In this document: piece after piece, positions 21,228 through 30,658 of the stretch
Layout of the letters: each line of letters opens with the position of its first letter
Position numbering within the stretch: position 1 is the first letter of the stretch
NCBI GenBank assembly: GCA_025462865.1
Contig: JAOAPI010000182.1
Location: 1 to 64,000, forward strand
Direction: 5' to 3'
Length of the DNA: 64,000 nucleotides
Source of the DNA: Candidatus Sulfotelmatobacter sp.
GTDB taxonomy: Bacteria > Acidobacteriota > Terriglobia > Terriglobales > Acidobacteriaceae
Program-made: the position numbers and the translations under genes
Notes under the pieces: model-generated
What the model saw: only the letters and a program-made list of their open reading frames with translations
Told to the model about the DNA's origin: nothing
Databases searched by the model: none

Positions 21228-21445
21228 GACCAACGTATCGCTAATACCGGCCACTCCGCCCGTATAGAACACATAATCGCTCTGTGAAGCGTCCTTGACT
21301 TCTGAAGCACAGGCGCACGTGTTTGTCAATTCAATAATACGCATGTATCCATAGTACCGGACAGTTTGCGGCCTTGTCACGTTAAAATTCTGTAGTCAAA
21401 GACGAATACAAGCATGTACCACGCCCCGCAGCTTTGAAACACTAC

Positions 21446-21727
21446 ATGAGCCAAAGAGCGGGGAAGCAACTTTCTCTCCAGCAGATTGTTAGCGATTTAT
21501 TGATTGGAGGAGTCGATCCCGGAGACGGGCATTCAGAAAATCAGACTCCACAGGAAAAGTTAACGCAGGCCATCAAGCAAGCTCTAGTGCAGCCGAATCG
21601 CACACAGAAGCTTTATGAATATTCTCCGCCGGGCCGACTGACAAATATCGACGCCAGAGACATTACGGTCTGGCTTGCGGATGACGTGGGGGAGTTGCCG
21701 AAGAAGAAAGTACAGAAGAAGGGCTAG
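21446..21727 (+). CDS. Small hypothetical protein
   Basis: 93 aa, MSQRAGKQLSLQQIVSDLLI..., helical, with a basic end (PKKKVQKKG). A TTG at 21434 is an alternative start. It converges with the late operon, the two stop codons being one base apart. The 218-base gap before it has a possible weak promoter (TTGTCA, 17 bases, TATCCA). Function unknown. Confidence 0.5.
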   Translation: MSQRAGKQLSLQQIVSDLLIGGVDPGDGHSENQTPQEKLTQAIKQALVQPNRTQKLYEYSPPGRLTNIDARDITVWLADDVGELPKKKVQKKG

Positions 21728-21728
21728 C

Positions 21729-24700
21729 CTACTGGAGATGCACCGCAATGATGGAGCACAGGGGGACTCCATCTGTTCCGTTGCCTAACAGTAGGTCGCC
21801 GTCACTCAGGATGAATGCCCAGTTGCCATCTTGCGAGACGATGGGAATGGCAGCTCCGCAACCAAAGTGCGTGCCCTGATTTAATGTGCCGGAATTGTAG
21901 GTTGATCCAAAACGCGGTATCGGTGCATTGGCGGTTGGCGGGATGGCAAAAATCTCGTTCTGGTAGGCCAGTGGAGTCAGGTAATTGGACGCTGTGCTTC
22001 CGGTTTCGAGAATCCACGGATAGGAATCGTCTCCTGTGGGATGAGGTTCCCCGCCGTGAAAAGCGTCTCCCAAGGCCGTAACGTTGCTGAAGGTTTGCAG
22101 GGTCGTATAGGCTGTAAGATTGGCAGTGGTTAAGGGGCTGGTGACTCTGATCTTCGGGGTGGGGGCGTGGGTGTTCCAGAAGTGGGTTGCGCCGACCGTA
22201 TCATGCCCGCCTGTGCCTAAACTCCCATCCCACGTAGTTGAGGTATCCTGCATTCCCAAAACGTTGCCAGAATCAATTTGCCAGTAGGCTAGGTTATTGG
22301 CTCCCAGAGTAAAACATCCTCCTGAAGCGACCGCGACCAGTCCGTCCGTCGTCATCTGCGTACCATGAACCCCGCTGCCTGTAGACCATCCCGTTGACAG
22401 GCAGGCGGTTTCCGTTCCTGAAGGAGCCATCGAGGAACAGTTTACCGAGCAGTAGTGATACCAGTTGCCCGTACCCACATCCAGAGTGGAACAGCCGGAG
22501 CCAGGTTTGTAGGCCACAATGTTTCGCGCTGTCCCCTGTCCGCCTGTCCATGAAATGTCGGTGGAAAATACGCTGTCCGAGAAGGCCACATTCAAAATAC
22601 TTGCGGATGAGGCGCTTCCCGTTCCCACCGGGCCGGGGCAGTTGTCGAAGTCGAAGGGAAAATTCGCGTTGCTGGTAATGGTGTAGGTTGAATCGCTGGT
22701 GATCGTCGCCTGATTCAGGATGTGGCTGTTCGTCAGATAATAAAATACGGGGTCGGAAACCCGGCTGAAGGCAAAAGGTGCGGGCAGTTCAAATACCGGA
22801 TTCTCCCCGCCGTTGGTAATGTTTCGGGCGCATGGCCCTGAGGTATCCAAGTGAAAAATGGCGAGATGTGCGCTGTTGTGCGTTGCCCCAAAGTAAGTGG
22901 AATTCAGCGAGACATCAATATCGTTTCCGCCGCCCGACCCGCTAAACGCAGCTTGTCCCAAGGTGGTAGCGGTCAGTCCTCCCGGCCCGGTAACGTTCTG
23001 ATCGGTGAGTCGGGTATAGCAATCCGAGGTTGGATTCAGCGGCGAATAAAATGTCGAGTTGAAAAGCGTAGACGGTGACCACGGTGGAACCAGTGTCCCG
23101 AGGGTAGCTGTGCTGACGCTGGTCAAGGGATAATTCGGAGGCCCGCCAACTTGAGCTTTGCCGATAGTGAATAATCCCGTGGCACAATTGGCGGGAATAT
23201 CTGTGCAGCCTACTTGATAGCCGAATCCTGCGAAGGTATTGAAGGCTTGTGCATAGGTTCCATCTCCGCCTACTCCATTCGGGCAAGTCGCATCAAGGAA
23301 CGTTGTCGGGCCGACACATCGCATCCCAAAGACCGCTGCCGGAACGCTTCCCGATCCGCAAGCCGAGCCTGAAGGATTGGCACAGTACGTGGGATCGAAA
23401 GCTAAGAGCGCATCAATGTTGTAGAGTTCGAGAATGGTAATGTGTTTCGCTTTGTCGAATGGCAGAAGTACTCGCAAGTCTCCTGTCTTCGATTTAGATG
23501 TACCTCCAGAGCCAAGCTGGAAACAACTGACACCCTGAAGCCCACTGACCCACGATCCATTCGTCCATGTTGCCGTAGGATCAGAGCAGTCAATCTGCTG
23601 GCCTTCGTTTGGCTGTGTGCCCGGATTCAAAAACCCCTGAAGCGAGTAATTGTTTACCTGATTGCACCAGTCCGCAGCGCAGTAGGGCGGTGAGGGAATA
23701 TGGTAATTCGTGATGTCAGTCTGCTGAAGACCCTGAGAGCCGAACCCATTTCTTAACCCGTTTGCGTTTGAAACTGCTATCGCGGCGGCGGCCATCGGCG
23801 CATCGTAAGTAAAGTCTGGCGCAGATCCTGTCCAGCCCGGATTGATTGGGTCCATGACCTGAAATAACGGGTTCTGGCTGGCGACGTAGTTCACCATGTC
23901 TGTATACCAAGCCAGCCATGTAGTCTTCGCCTGCGCCTGAGAAGCGTATCCGGGATAGCCGTTTGAGACCATCTGATCCGGGCAGAGCATAACGATTTCC
24001 GCGCCGCGCACCGTGGGGCCGATTCTGGAGTAGCCGATGTTTGCGAGATTGGCGGAATTGTTGAAGTGATAAATTACTGCCGCTATATAGGCTTTGGCAG
24101 CCACTGTGTAACTTGGGTCCGTCGGAACAAACCATGATTGAACCTGAGTCTCGGCTTTCGCCCCAGTTGGAGTGACTGTTGTATTAGCGCTCGTTGCATA
24201 AGTAAACTGAGTGGCAGATGCTGTGAGGATTGGCGTCCCCGCCTCCGTGACAATGTTGAAGCTCGAATCAGATGCGCCATAAATCCAAACAATATCGCCA
24301 GCGTGATAGGTGTTGTTGATGGTGGCTGTCGCATTGAAGGATGGCGATGTGCGGGTCAGGGTCGTAATCGTCGCACCTACATCTTGAGAGCACGCATCTT
24401 TCGCGGCGTTGATGTAGTGCTGCGTCCCGGCCACGCTCGTCCACGCCGATTGCGTCATGTAGTAGGGAGTTGCGGAGTTTGGGCCATTGGTTTGTTCGGT
24501 AGCGAAAACGTTTACTTTCTTCTGCCCCCATCCTGCGTTCGGATCAAACCACTGCGCCAGAATCCCGTCAGCATTGGCGAAGTTGTAGGTATGAAAAAGC
24601 CCGACGGAATCCTGCTGGCATTGGTCGGGCGGATTGGCCGTACAGTCTGTACTCAATGAACTTGTGGTGGTGGTCTCTTGAAGTTTCCAAAGGAATTGAT

Positions 24701-25553
24701 CAGTTACGCCCCAGATGGCAGGTTGCGGCATGACATACTGCTTAAAATGAGCATTCGCAGTACCGCTTTCTGGAGGAAAGACCACGGGAATCAATCCCTG
24801 TCCGCCAGGAAATCCCGCGACCGAAGCGGTCAGGCTTACATTGTCCAAATATTCTGTGGCCGTTCCGCCAGAAGAGTTCACATCAATCTGAAACTGGGTT
24901 CCTACATTGTCCGCATCTCCACTCGCACAAGCAGGCTGCGCGGCGAATGGGCCGTACTTCACTCCGTCCACGATGAGGGAGTCGTAATATTCGCAGGCTT
25001 TTCCCGCACAGGCCACGCTTGTGATTGGGTCGTGGTGCGCGTTCCATACGATAGTGTGTTTCGTGTTCGCGGTGAGGTTGCAAGACACTGAGGGCGAGGT
25101 ATTGAGCCACGATCCACCACAGGAGTTCCAGATTTGCCAGACTCCTCCAGTGATACATTGCGAGCCGATCATAAAGCGGGTGCCGTTGGTGAAGTGAAAC
25201 AAATCGTATTCCAAGGCTGTGACGTTCGAGACTGACGGAATATTTACGTCCCACGTTGCGCTAAAAGTATTCACGCTCCCGGAAGCGCCAGCTTTCCAGT
25301 ACCAGAGTTCGTTGGTAGTCTGGCCTGCGGACAAAGTTGGCCCGGTCATACTGACCAGCATCGCTTTGCCGTCGTCTAATACGGGAGAGGTATTATTGAT
25401 GGTCTGCGTGACTCCACTGGACGTTCCTGTTCCCCCGGCGCACAAGTTGCAGAACTGCCATCCGCCAGCTTGGGTAAGGGTATCGTCCAAGTTGACGTAG
25501 ATCTGCGCTGAGGCAGGGAGACAGAGTAAGGCGAGGATGAGAAAACGTTTCAT
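21729..25553 (-). CDS. Large exported spike/glycosidase-like protein
   Basis: 1274 aa. It starts with a Sec signal, MKRFLILALLCLPASAQ, and AGGAAC precedes the ATG; the longer upstream reading is non-coding in style. Mature N-terminal residues (~20-240) look like a beta-sandwich. The middle (~250-800) has aromatic-rich motifs such as FLWKLQETT, AYIAAVIYHFNNSAN, and DPINPGWTGS, recalling secreted carbohydrate-active proteins, but I cannot name a family. The C-terminal third is rich in Gly, Thr and Asn with WNTHAPTPKI and FILSDGDLLLG. It ends the late operon. It could be a receptor-binding spike or a surface-modifying enzyme. Confidence 0.6.
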   Translation of the reverse strand: MKRFLILALLCLPASAQIYVNLDDTLTQAGGWQFCNLCAGGTGTSSGVTQTINNTSPVLDDGKAMLVSMTGPTLSAGQTTNELWYWKAGASGSVNTFSATWDVNIPSVSNVTALEYDLFHFTNGTRFMIGSQCITGGVWQIWNSCGGSWLNTSPSVSCNLTANTKHTIVWNAHHDPITSVACAGKACEYYDSLIVDGVKYGPFAAQPACASGDADNVGTQFQIDVNSSGGTATEYLDNVSLTASVAGFPGGQGLIPVVFPPESGTANAHFKQYVMPQPAIWGVTDQFLWKLQETTTTSSLSTDCTANPPDQCQQDSVGLFHTYNFANADGILAQWFDPNAGWGQKKVNVFATEQTNGPNSATPYYMTQSAWTSVAGTQHYINAAKDACSQDVGATITTLTRTSPSFNATATINNTYHAGDIVWIYGASDSSFNIVTEAGTPILTASATQFTYATSANTTVTPTGAKAETQVQSWFVPTDPSYTVAAKAYIAAVIYHFNNSANLANIGYSRIGPTVRGAEIVMLCPDQMVSNGYPGYASQAQAKTTWLAWYTDMVNYVASQNPLFQVMDPINPGWTGSAPDFTYDAPMAAAAIAVSNANGLRNGFGSQGLQQTDITNYHIPSPPYCAADWCNQVNNYSLQGFLNPGTQPNEGQQIDCSDPTATWTNGSWVSGLQGVSCFQLGSGGTSKSKTGDLRVLLPFDKAKHITILELYNIDALLAFDPTYCANPSGSACGSGSVPAAVFGMRCVGPTTFLDATCPNGVGGDGTYAQAFNTFAGFGYQVGCTDIPANCATGLFTIGKAQVGGPPNYPLTSVSTATLGTLVPPWSPSTLFNSTFYSPLNPTSDCYTRLTDQNVTGPGGLTATTLGQAAFSGSGGGNDIDVSLNSTYFGATHNSAHLAIFHLDTSGPCARNITNGGENPVFELPAPFAFSRVSDPVFYYLTNSHILNQATITSDSTYTITSNANFPFDFDNCPGPVGTGSASSASILNVAFSDSVFSTDISWTGGQGTARNIVAYKPGSGCSTLDVGTGNWYHYCSVNCSSMAPSGTETACLSTGWSTGSGVHGTQMTTDGLVAVASGGCFTLGANNLAYWQIDSGNVLGMQDTSTTWDGSLGTGGHDTVGATHFWNTHAPTPKIRVTSPLTTANLTAYTTLQTFSNVTALGDAFHGGEPHPTGDDSYPWILETGSTASNYLTPLAYQNEIFAIPPTANAPIPRFGSTYNSGTLNQGTHFGCGAAIPIVSQDGNWAFILSDGDLLLGNGTDGVPLCSIIAVHLQ

Positions 25554-25924
25554 CTTATGGTAGTTCCTACTGGTGGCGGAGTGGTGGTCACGCGGAAGCG
25601 GAATTCTCCAGCTTGGAGCGGGATGCCGTCTAACCATAATTTCCCGTTTACGGCTTCCACTTTCATGCCTTTTGGCAGACAGCAGGTTACGTAGAACGTA
25701 GGAGGGGCGATTCCGAGTTGCACCATGACCCGCTGCCCGACCATGCTGGGGGCTATCGTGATCGGAAAGACAGTGGGCGGAGGCGGTAGGGCTGGAGTGG
25801 GAGCCGGGGAGTGGGCGCAGCCCACCATTGACGCCAACCCGAGGGCCGCGACGCCAAGTCGACACAAGATATTGCGCTTTTGGGCTTTAATTGTTCGCAC
25901 ATCCACCACTAATTGTGACGCCAT
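25550..25924 (-). CDS. Putative lipoprotein
   Basis: 124 aa. After a short charged N-terminus comes RLGVAALGLASMVGCAHSPA, a lipoprotein signal with Cys in a VGC lipobox. The mature part starts with a Pro-rich linker (PTPALPPPPTV) and then a beta-rich domain ending RFRVTTTPPP, like a putative-Ig fold. ATGA overlap with the large exported gene downstream suggests a joint function at the cell envelope or the spike. Confidence 0.55.
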   Translation of the reverse strand: MASQLVVDVRTIKAQKRNILCRLGVAALGLASMVGCAHSPAPTPALPPPPTVFPITIAPSMVGQRVMVQLGIAPPTFYVTCCLPKGMKVEAVNGKLWLDGIPLQAGEFRFRVTTTPPPVGTTIR

Positions 25925-25949
25925 GCCCGAGATAGCGACGCCGCGTCGA

Positions 25950-26318
25950 CTAGCTCCCCGTTGCGCTCAAAGTGAAGTTGCTGACCGCTGTACCCGTAGG
26001 CGTACCCGCTATCGTGCAGGTAGTGCCCTGAGAAGTGAGCGTTGCCCACGCAGGGAGGCTCCCAGACGCGACTTTGCAGGTTATTGGGGCTATGAGGCCT
26101 ACCGTACCCAGAACGACGTTGTACGGGCTTCCTAGGCTCGGCGCTGGTAGGGCGCAGGCTGGAAACGTAGGAGCGGGCCCAGGTTGACAGGCAGGAGTGC
26201 CCACCGGCGCAAATCCGAGCACTGACCAGTTAAATTGACCCTGGGTGGTGGAGGATTGGGCTACGGCTGGCAAAGCCAACCAAACTGAAAGTGCGGCTAA
26301 AAGACAAAGTTTCTTCAT
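25950..26318 (-). CDS. Exported putative-Ig domain protein
   Basis: 122 aa starting at an ATG with AAGGAG eight bases upstream. The signal peptide is MKKLCLLAALSVWLALPAVA, with AQ after the cut. The mature part has VASGSLPAWATLTSQGTTCT and IAGTPTGTAVSNFTLSATG, the He_PIG/putative-Ig pattern (G.LP.gl.l...G.i.GTPt..G...f.v). Such domains mediate adhesion. It lies between two giant exported proteins. Confidence 0.65.
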   Translation of the reverse strand: MKKLCLLAALSVWLALPAVAQSSTTQGQFNWSVLGFAPVGTPACQPGPAPTFPACALPAPSLGSPYNVVLGTVGLIAPITCKVASGSLPAWATLTSQGTTCTIAGTPTGTAVSNFTLSATGS

Positions 26319-26329
26319 AGAGTTTCTCC

Positions 26330-29300
26330 TTAGTTGATTGACCACGTACCGTTTATTGTGTCCACGACCCACTCCGCCACCCCGTCAGCCGTGGATGTCC
26401 CGATACACTGAATGTGGATCGCATTGCCTTGCGTGGAGGCTTGAATGTTTCCATTCGCCGCTCCGAGCGTTGCGAGGTTTCTGAATTTCGCTCCGCTGAC
26501 CGCCAGAATTTCTAGCGTCTGGGCCGCGTCAATGTAGAACGAATAATTCAACCCATTCGTGGAGCAGACTGGCAGGGTAAAAATCACCGTCCCGGCCGCG
26601 CCGTTATTCGTGAAGAATGTTCCCGAAAAAGCGTTGGTGACACTGAAGTTTGTTGTTTTAGCGAGTGCCTGACGATAGGCTGTGAGATTGCCTTGAATGC
26701 CCACGGAGGAAATCGAGGCCAGGGCGGCATTCATCTGCACCGTGCCGTTGAACGTAGCGGCCCCGGTGTGGAGAGAGGTTCCACCTACGGTCAGATTAGC
26801 TCCTGCGCCTAACAGCGTCACTGGTACCGTGAAGGTCTTCAGCGAGGCAGTCAGGCGTTCCAGCCAAGATGTGTTGTCTCCCGCGTTTCCGATGTAGTTG
26901 GAGATTGAGACTGGAGCGCCGAAGGCTAATTGAGCGAGGGTAGGTGCGACTGCCCCGGAAACATTGTCTAAACCGATGTAGGTATCGTTGGCATCATAGG
27001 CAGCCCGCATCGTAATCGTATTCAAGGTTTTGATCGGGTTGGAATCGACCAATGTAACCTTGTGCCCACCATTCACCAGGTTCGCCAATCCCTGCTCAAA
27101 GATCAGGCGGCCTTTATATCCGAACGCTTCTGCCCCGTTATAGAGGCCGGACTCAAGCAGAGTCGCACCATTCACCGCCGTCCCTGCCGCCGCTCCCGTG
27201 CTGGTTTCCACACAACTCACCCACGCTCCGCCGTAAATGCCTCCGTCGCAATGTTGTGCGAAGAAGTGAGGCAGTAGCGGACCATATACATCCACCAGTT
27301 GATTGACGGGATTGAGGGCGGAATTACCTACATTCTTTCCAATCTGGTCAAAGTGGACGCCGGATGGCCCCGGCGCAGTTCCGGGAAGACCGTCCGCGCC
27401 ATTCGCGTTGATGACTGCTCCCGGCCAGAATACTCCCGCACCCGATCCATCCCCAAAAGAAGGATAATAAGTAGGCGAAGCTGGGAAACTGCCACTCGTG
27501 GCTGCCACCGTGTTTGCGGTCATCGAATCCGCGAAACTGCAAATATGCGCCGTGCCTACCGTGGAACAAGCTGCGCCCGTGGTCAAGGCCGTGGCCACGG
27601 TGCCGCAGGCAGTCGGAGAACCCCCGCCGCAAATCGCTAGATACGGAGCGGGGTTATTTGCCTGACCAGAAGTTCTAACTACGTCGTAAGTCACCGTCCC
27701 TGAACTTCCGAACTGCGGCCATTTCACCGTACAAGTCCCTGCCGTGCCGTTGGTCAGGCAGATGCCGATCAGGTAGGCTGGGCTGACAATCCCGCCGCTT
27801 GATGTGCTGTGGGCGATGATGTAGTAGTTGTATTGAGTAGACCCCGTGGTTCCGCTGTTGACGAACACTTCCAAACTTCCGGTTGGTCCCACATTGTTCT
27901 TTACCGAAGAGAACCCTCCTACAACAATCAACCCGGCGATCCCGACATGTAGAGGATTAGTATTCGCGCATCCCGCCACTTCCCAGTAAACGTTGTCCAG
28001 TTCCACGTTGGGGATATTTCCATAAGTTGCCGTGGAGCGCACCCCAAACTGGGTTTGCGATTGAATGACAGTATCGGAAATCCGCATTGTGTTGCCGTTC
28101 TGGTTGTCTACCCCATTCGCTGAGCACCCTAAGTTCATGGCACTGTTTTTGAGATAGATGATTCCTGAGTTTCCGCCGCCGCCCGCCCCTTTTACAGCTA
28201 CAGAGCAGAACGTTGTGTCGCAGTGTGACCACCGCGCATTCCCGGTATCGAGAGCGTCAATCACCGTCGATTGATCGTTATCTACCTGAATCAGGGAGCC
28301 GAAGGACAGGCCGCTGGTTTTGCTTCCAACCGGGTTAGGATTCGCTGATTTGATATTGAGAAACTGAGTGTGCTGGCCAGCATCTTCGATCATCGGGAAA
28401 TTGCAGTTATTGCATCCCGGAATGCCCATGAAGTTACTGATCTTGATGTCCCACGCGTAGTTAGGAAAGGTCGTGCTTCCAACGAAGAGGCAGGAGTCTG
28501 CCATCAGACAGGTGACATTCGATCCGCTGAAGTCAACGACTTGACCGGGCGATGTAACTGTGACTCTTGCCCGTAACGTGTAGGCTCCTGGAGGAATAAC
28601 AGTCGCCCCAAGCTCCATTCCGCCAGTCCCGTAGATCCCGGTATAGGGAGCGGCATTGATCGTTTCCTGAAGCCCTTGGGATGCGGACCCGATGGCATAT
28701 CCAGCCGCATGAGTGTTGGCTGCGGTGAAGGTAATGGTTCCGTTAGCGCCGCCAGCTTGAGTGCAAGTCGTGGAAGTAATTAGTGCGGTTTCTGGAGTGC
28801 CTACGGCGGAGATATAGACATAGGTCGGCGTTGTGCTACCACCGTAGAAAATCGGTGTGTTGACGAAGATTCCAATTGGGCACGGGGTCAGGGTTATTGT
28901 GTTCGCGCCTACAGTAATCGTTCCGGCAGGGTTTTGCAGCCAGTTATAGCTGTTGACTGCATATTTAATCCCTGCGAAGTCATTGCTGGAAAAGGTTGTA
29001 CCTCCGGGCTGGGTAATGCTCTGTGCGCCTGCGGGAGATGGGACGATTGACGATCCGCCCGTAGTCGATAAGTCGTTACACGCCCCCCCATTGACCCACA
29101 TACAGAAGAAGCCGTCTGTGTTGATGTTGATTCCAGAGGAGCCAACGCTGCCAGTTGACAAAGGACTGACCGGAATACTCGTCACCATCTGGTAGGGCTG
29201 CGCCGCTGAAAATGTGCCGGTGAAAACGAAGTTCTGAACCGTAAGAGTGTGCGTAGAGGAATTAAAGAGGAATGTAGAGTCTCCGGCCAAGGCTCCGGCG

Positions 29301-30148
29301 TTGTTGTACTGCACCTGAGTCGTGGCTCCGCCCGGGGTAGCTGTGATCGACGCGCATACCCACGTGGAACCGTTCCATTGAAGAACCTGCCCACTGCCGC
29401 ACGAGGTCAACAGACTCAATGTCGGACTGCCACTGGAGCCGCCGCCTGTCAGTCCCAAGCCAGCCGTTACTCCGGTGATAGTTCCGTTGGTCGCGCACAC
29501 CCACGCCGAACCGTTCCACTGCAATACTTGCCCATTCGAGCAGGTTGTAAGCAGGCTGAATGTGAGTGTGCCGCCAAGCGAAACCGCATTGCCTCCGGTT
29601 AACCCTGATCCAGTATTGAGCGTTAGGGTGCTGTTGGCGAGCGCGGCATTTGACAGCGGGAAGGCGTATCCGCAGTCTCCAATCGTGATCCCCGCAGGGC
29701 TTGTCCAGCAAACAATGTTGGGAACAACTGCGCTTAGCGGGCCAGTGACAGTCCCAGTTCCTCCGCCCCCAGATCCGCCATTGTTGAATACGTCTGGGCG
29801 GGAATCCACCAGCGAGTACACATACGTAGAGTTGCTCGTAGCTACCGCAATCGGATAAATTCCCGCTCCAAATCCTCCATTGTTGCTTTGCACGATTCCC
29901 GTTGTGACGTTCAGGAAAATATAAGTGACACTGTTCGGGTTGACGTAGATCGTCGTGGCCGGGATGACGGTCGTAGTCGAACCAATATTGATTTTTCCCG
30001 TGGCAACCTGCACGCGAAACCCAGCCAGTTGCGGATAAGGCGGCATCTGGAAGGGCTGGAACGGCGTTAATTGGGGCGGATTGAGTTGGGCTACTGACAC
30101 AATGGACAGCAGCCAAAGCACGGCAAGTGCCTGAAAGATACGCTTCAT
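26330..30148 (-). CDS. Large tail-fibre/tailspike protein with signal peptide
   Basis: 1272 aa. Sec-like N-terminus MKRIFQALAVLWLLSIVSVA. Residues ~120-320 contain repeated fibre modules SNGQVLQWNGSAWVCA and GSGQVLQWNGSTWVCA separated by GLTGG loops, as in tail fibres. The middle (VIPPGAYTLRARVTVTSPGQ, CLMADSCLFVG, NNCNFPMIEDAGQHTQFLNI) resembles a pectate-lyase-like beta-helix of tailspikes. The C-terminus (NGLNYSFYIDAAQTLEIL, NIQASTQGNAIHIQC) is a typical fibre knob-like end. It probably binds or degrades surface polysaccharide. A secretion signal on such a protein is unusual. Confidence 0.75.
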   Translation of the reverse strand: MKRIFQALAVLWLLSIVSVAQLNPPQLTPFQPFQMPPYPQLAGFRVQVATGKINIGSTTTVIPATTIYVNPNSVTYIFLNVTTGIVQSNNGGFGAGIYPIAVATSNSTYVYSLVDSRPDVFNNGGSGGGGTGTVTGPLSAVVPNIVCWTSPAGITIGDCGYAFPLSNAALANSTLTLNTGSGLTGGNAVSLGGTLTFSLLTTCSNGQVLQWNGSAWVCATNGTITGVTAGLGLTGGGSSGSPTLSLLTSCGSGQVLQWNGSTWVCASITATPGGATTQVQYNNAGALAGDSTFLFNSSTHTLTVQNFVFTGTFSAAQPYQMVTSIPVSPLSTGSVGSSGININTDGFFCMWVNGGACNDLSTTGGSSIVPSPAGAQSITQPGGTTFSSNDFAGIKYAVNSYNWLQNPAGTITVGANTITLTPCPIGIFVNTPIFYGGSTTPTYVYISAVGTPETALITSTTCTQAGGANGTITFTAANTHAAGYAIGSASQGLQETINAAPYTGIYGTGGMELGATVIPPGAYTLRARVTVTSPGQVVDFSGSNVTCLMADSCLFVGSTTFPNYAWDIKISNFMGIPGCNNCNFPMIEDAGQHTQFLNIKSANPNPVGSKTSGLSFGSLIQVDNDQSTVIDALDTGNARWSHCDTTFCSVAVKGAGGGGNSGIIYLKNSAMNLGCSANGVDNQNGNTMRISDTVIQSQTQFGVRSTATYGNIPNVELDNVYWEVAGCANTNPLHVGIAGLIVVGGFSSVKNNVGPTGSLEVFVNSGTTGSTQYNYYIIAHSTSSGGIVSPAYLIGICLTNGTAGTCTVKWPQFGSSGTVTYDVVRTSGQANNPAPYLAICGGGSPTACGTVATALTTGAACSTVGTAHICSFADSMTANTVAATSGSFPASPTYYPSFGDGSGAGVFWPGAVINANGADGLPGTAPGPSGVHFDQIGKNVGNSALNPVNQLVDVYGPLLPHFFAQHCDGGIYGGAWVSCVETSTGAAAGTAVNGATLLESGLYNGAEAFGYKGRLIFEQGLANLVNGGHKVTLVDSNPIKTLNTITMRAAYDANDTYIGLDNVSGAVAPTLAQLAFGAPVSISNYIGNAGDNTSWLERLTASLKTFTVPVTLLGAGANLTVGGTSLHTGAATFNGTVQMNAALASISSVGIQGNLTAYRQALAKTTNFSVTNAFSGTFFTNNGAAGTVIFTLPVCSTNGLNYSFYIDAAQTLEILAVSGAKFRNLATLGAANGNIQASTQGNAIHIQCIGTSTADGVAEWVVDTINGTWSIN

Positions 30149-30157
30149 TTGAGGGGG

Positions 30158-30658
30158 TTATCCGATGAAAGTAAGTGGGAACGAATGGGAGAGGATCGGG
30201 TGCTGATCCCTAACTGCGAGAATGTTGTCCTTAAACCATTTCCGTGTAACGCGATTCAGATCGCACCAAAACAATGCGCCGTGAGGCGGAGGAGCAATCG
30301 CCCGTTTTCCCAAAGCATCCGCTCTTGGCATGGCAAACGCTATGCTGGGCGAAGCGGTTACCGTGTCACGCAACGTGCCAGAGTACAGCCGCTCTACCTG
30401 TGGAACGAGCCAGTTAAAATTCGGGTCGCGCAATTCTGGGAGCGAGCGAAAGTCGATGTCTTCGATCAGATCGGCGCTGTGCAGAGGGTATTCGCTAATC
30501 ACCTTCAGCCAGTCTCCAGAATGCCAACCCGCGACAATCCTGTTGTGAATGCAGTGGGCGATCCCGATCATTGCATCTCTGTTTCCGGGTGCAAGCCTCT
30601 GGGCCTCACGCCAACTCACTAAACACAGTTGCGAAACTACGAAGTCAGAGATGGTCAC
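30158..30658 (-). CDS. SleB-like cell-wall hydrolase candidate
   Basis: 166 aa. SWREAQRLAPGNRDAMIGIA followed by HCIHNRIVAGWHSGDWLKVI resembles the hydrolase_2/SleB pattern (aEA.ge...g..aVa.ViiNRv......), with the Glu in WREAQ as the possible catalytic acid. No signal peptide. It may be an endolysin or a virion muramidase. The match is partial, and the C-terminal half (ALFWCDLNRVTRKWFKDN) is unlike the usual family. Confidence 0.45.
   Translation of the reverse strand: MTISDFVVSQLCLVSWREAQRLAPGNRDAMIGIAHCIHNRIVAGWHSGDWLKVISEYPLHSADLIEDIDFRSLPELRDPNFNWLVPQVERLYSGTLRDTVTASPSIAFAMPRADALGKRAIAPPPHGALFWCDLNRVTRKWFKDNILAVRDQHPILSHSFPLTFIG

Noticed and set aside
21729-25865. 1378-residue reading of the large exported protein from position 25865
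   Set aside because: The first ~100 residues overlap the lipoprotein gene and look antiphase; the ATG at 25553 has a ribosome site and begins a clear signal peptide.
29262-30116. 284-residue minus frame inside the tail-fibre gene
   Set aside because: It overlaps the 1272-residue fibre protein in another frame; Arg/Cys/Trp-rich composition typical of antiphase translation and no motif.
26330-30148. Diversity-generating retroelement acting on the fibre gene
   Set aside because: The repeated LQWNGSAWVCA modules are fibre repeats; no reverse transcriptase gene or template/variable repeat pair with A-biased changes was seen.
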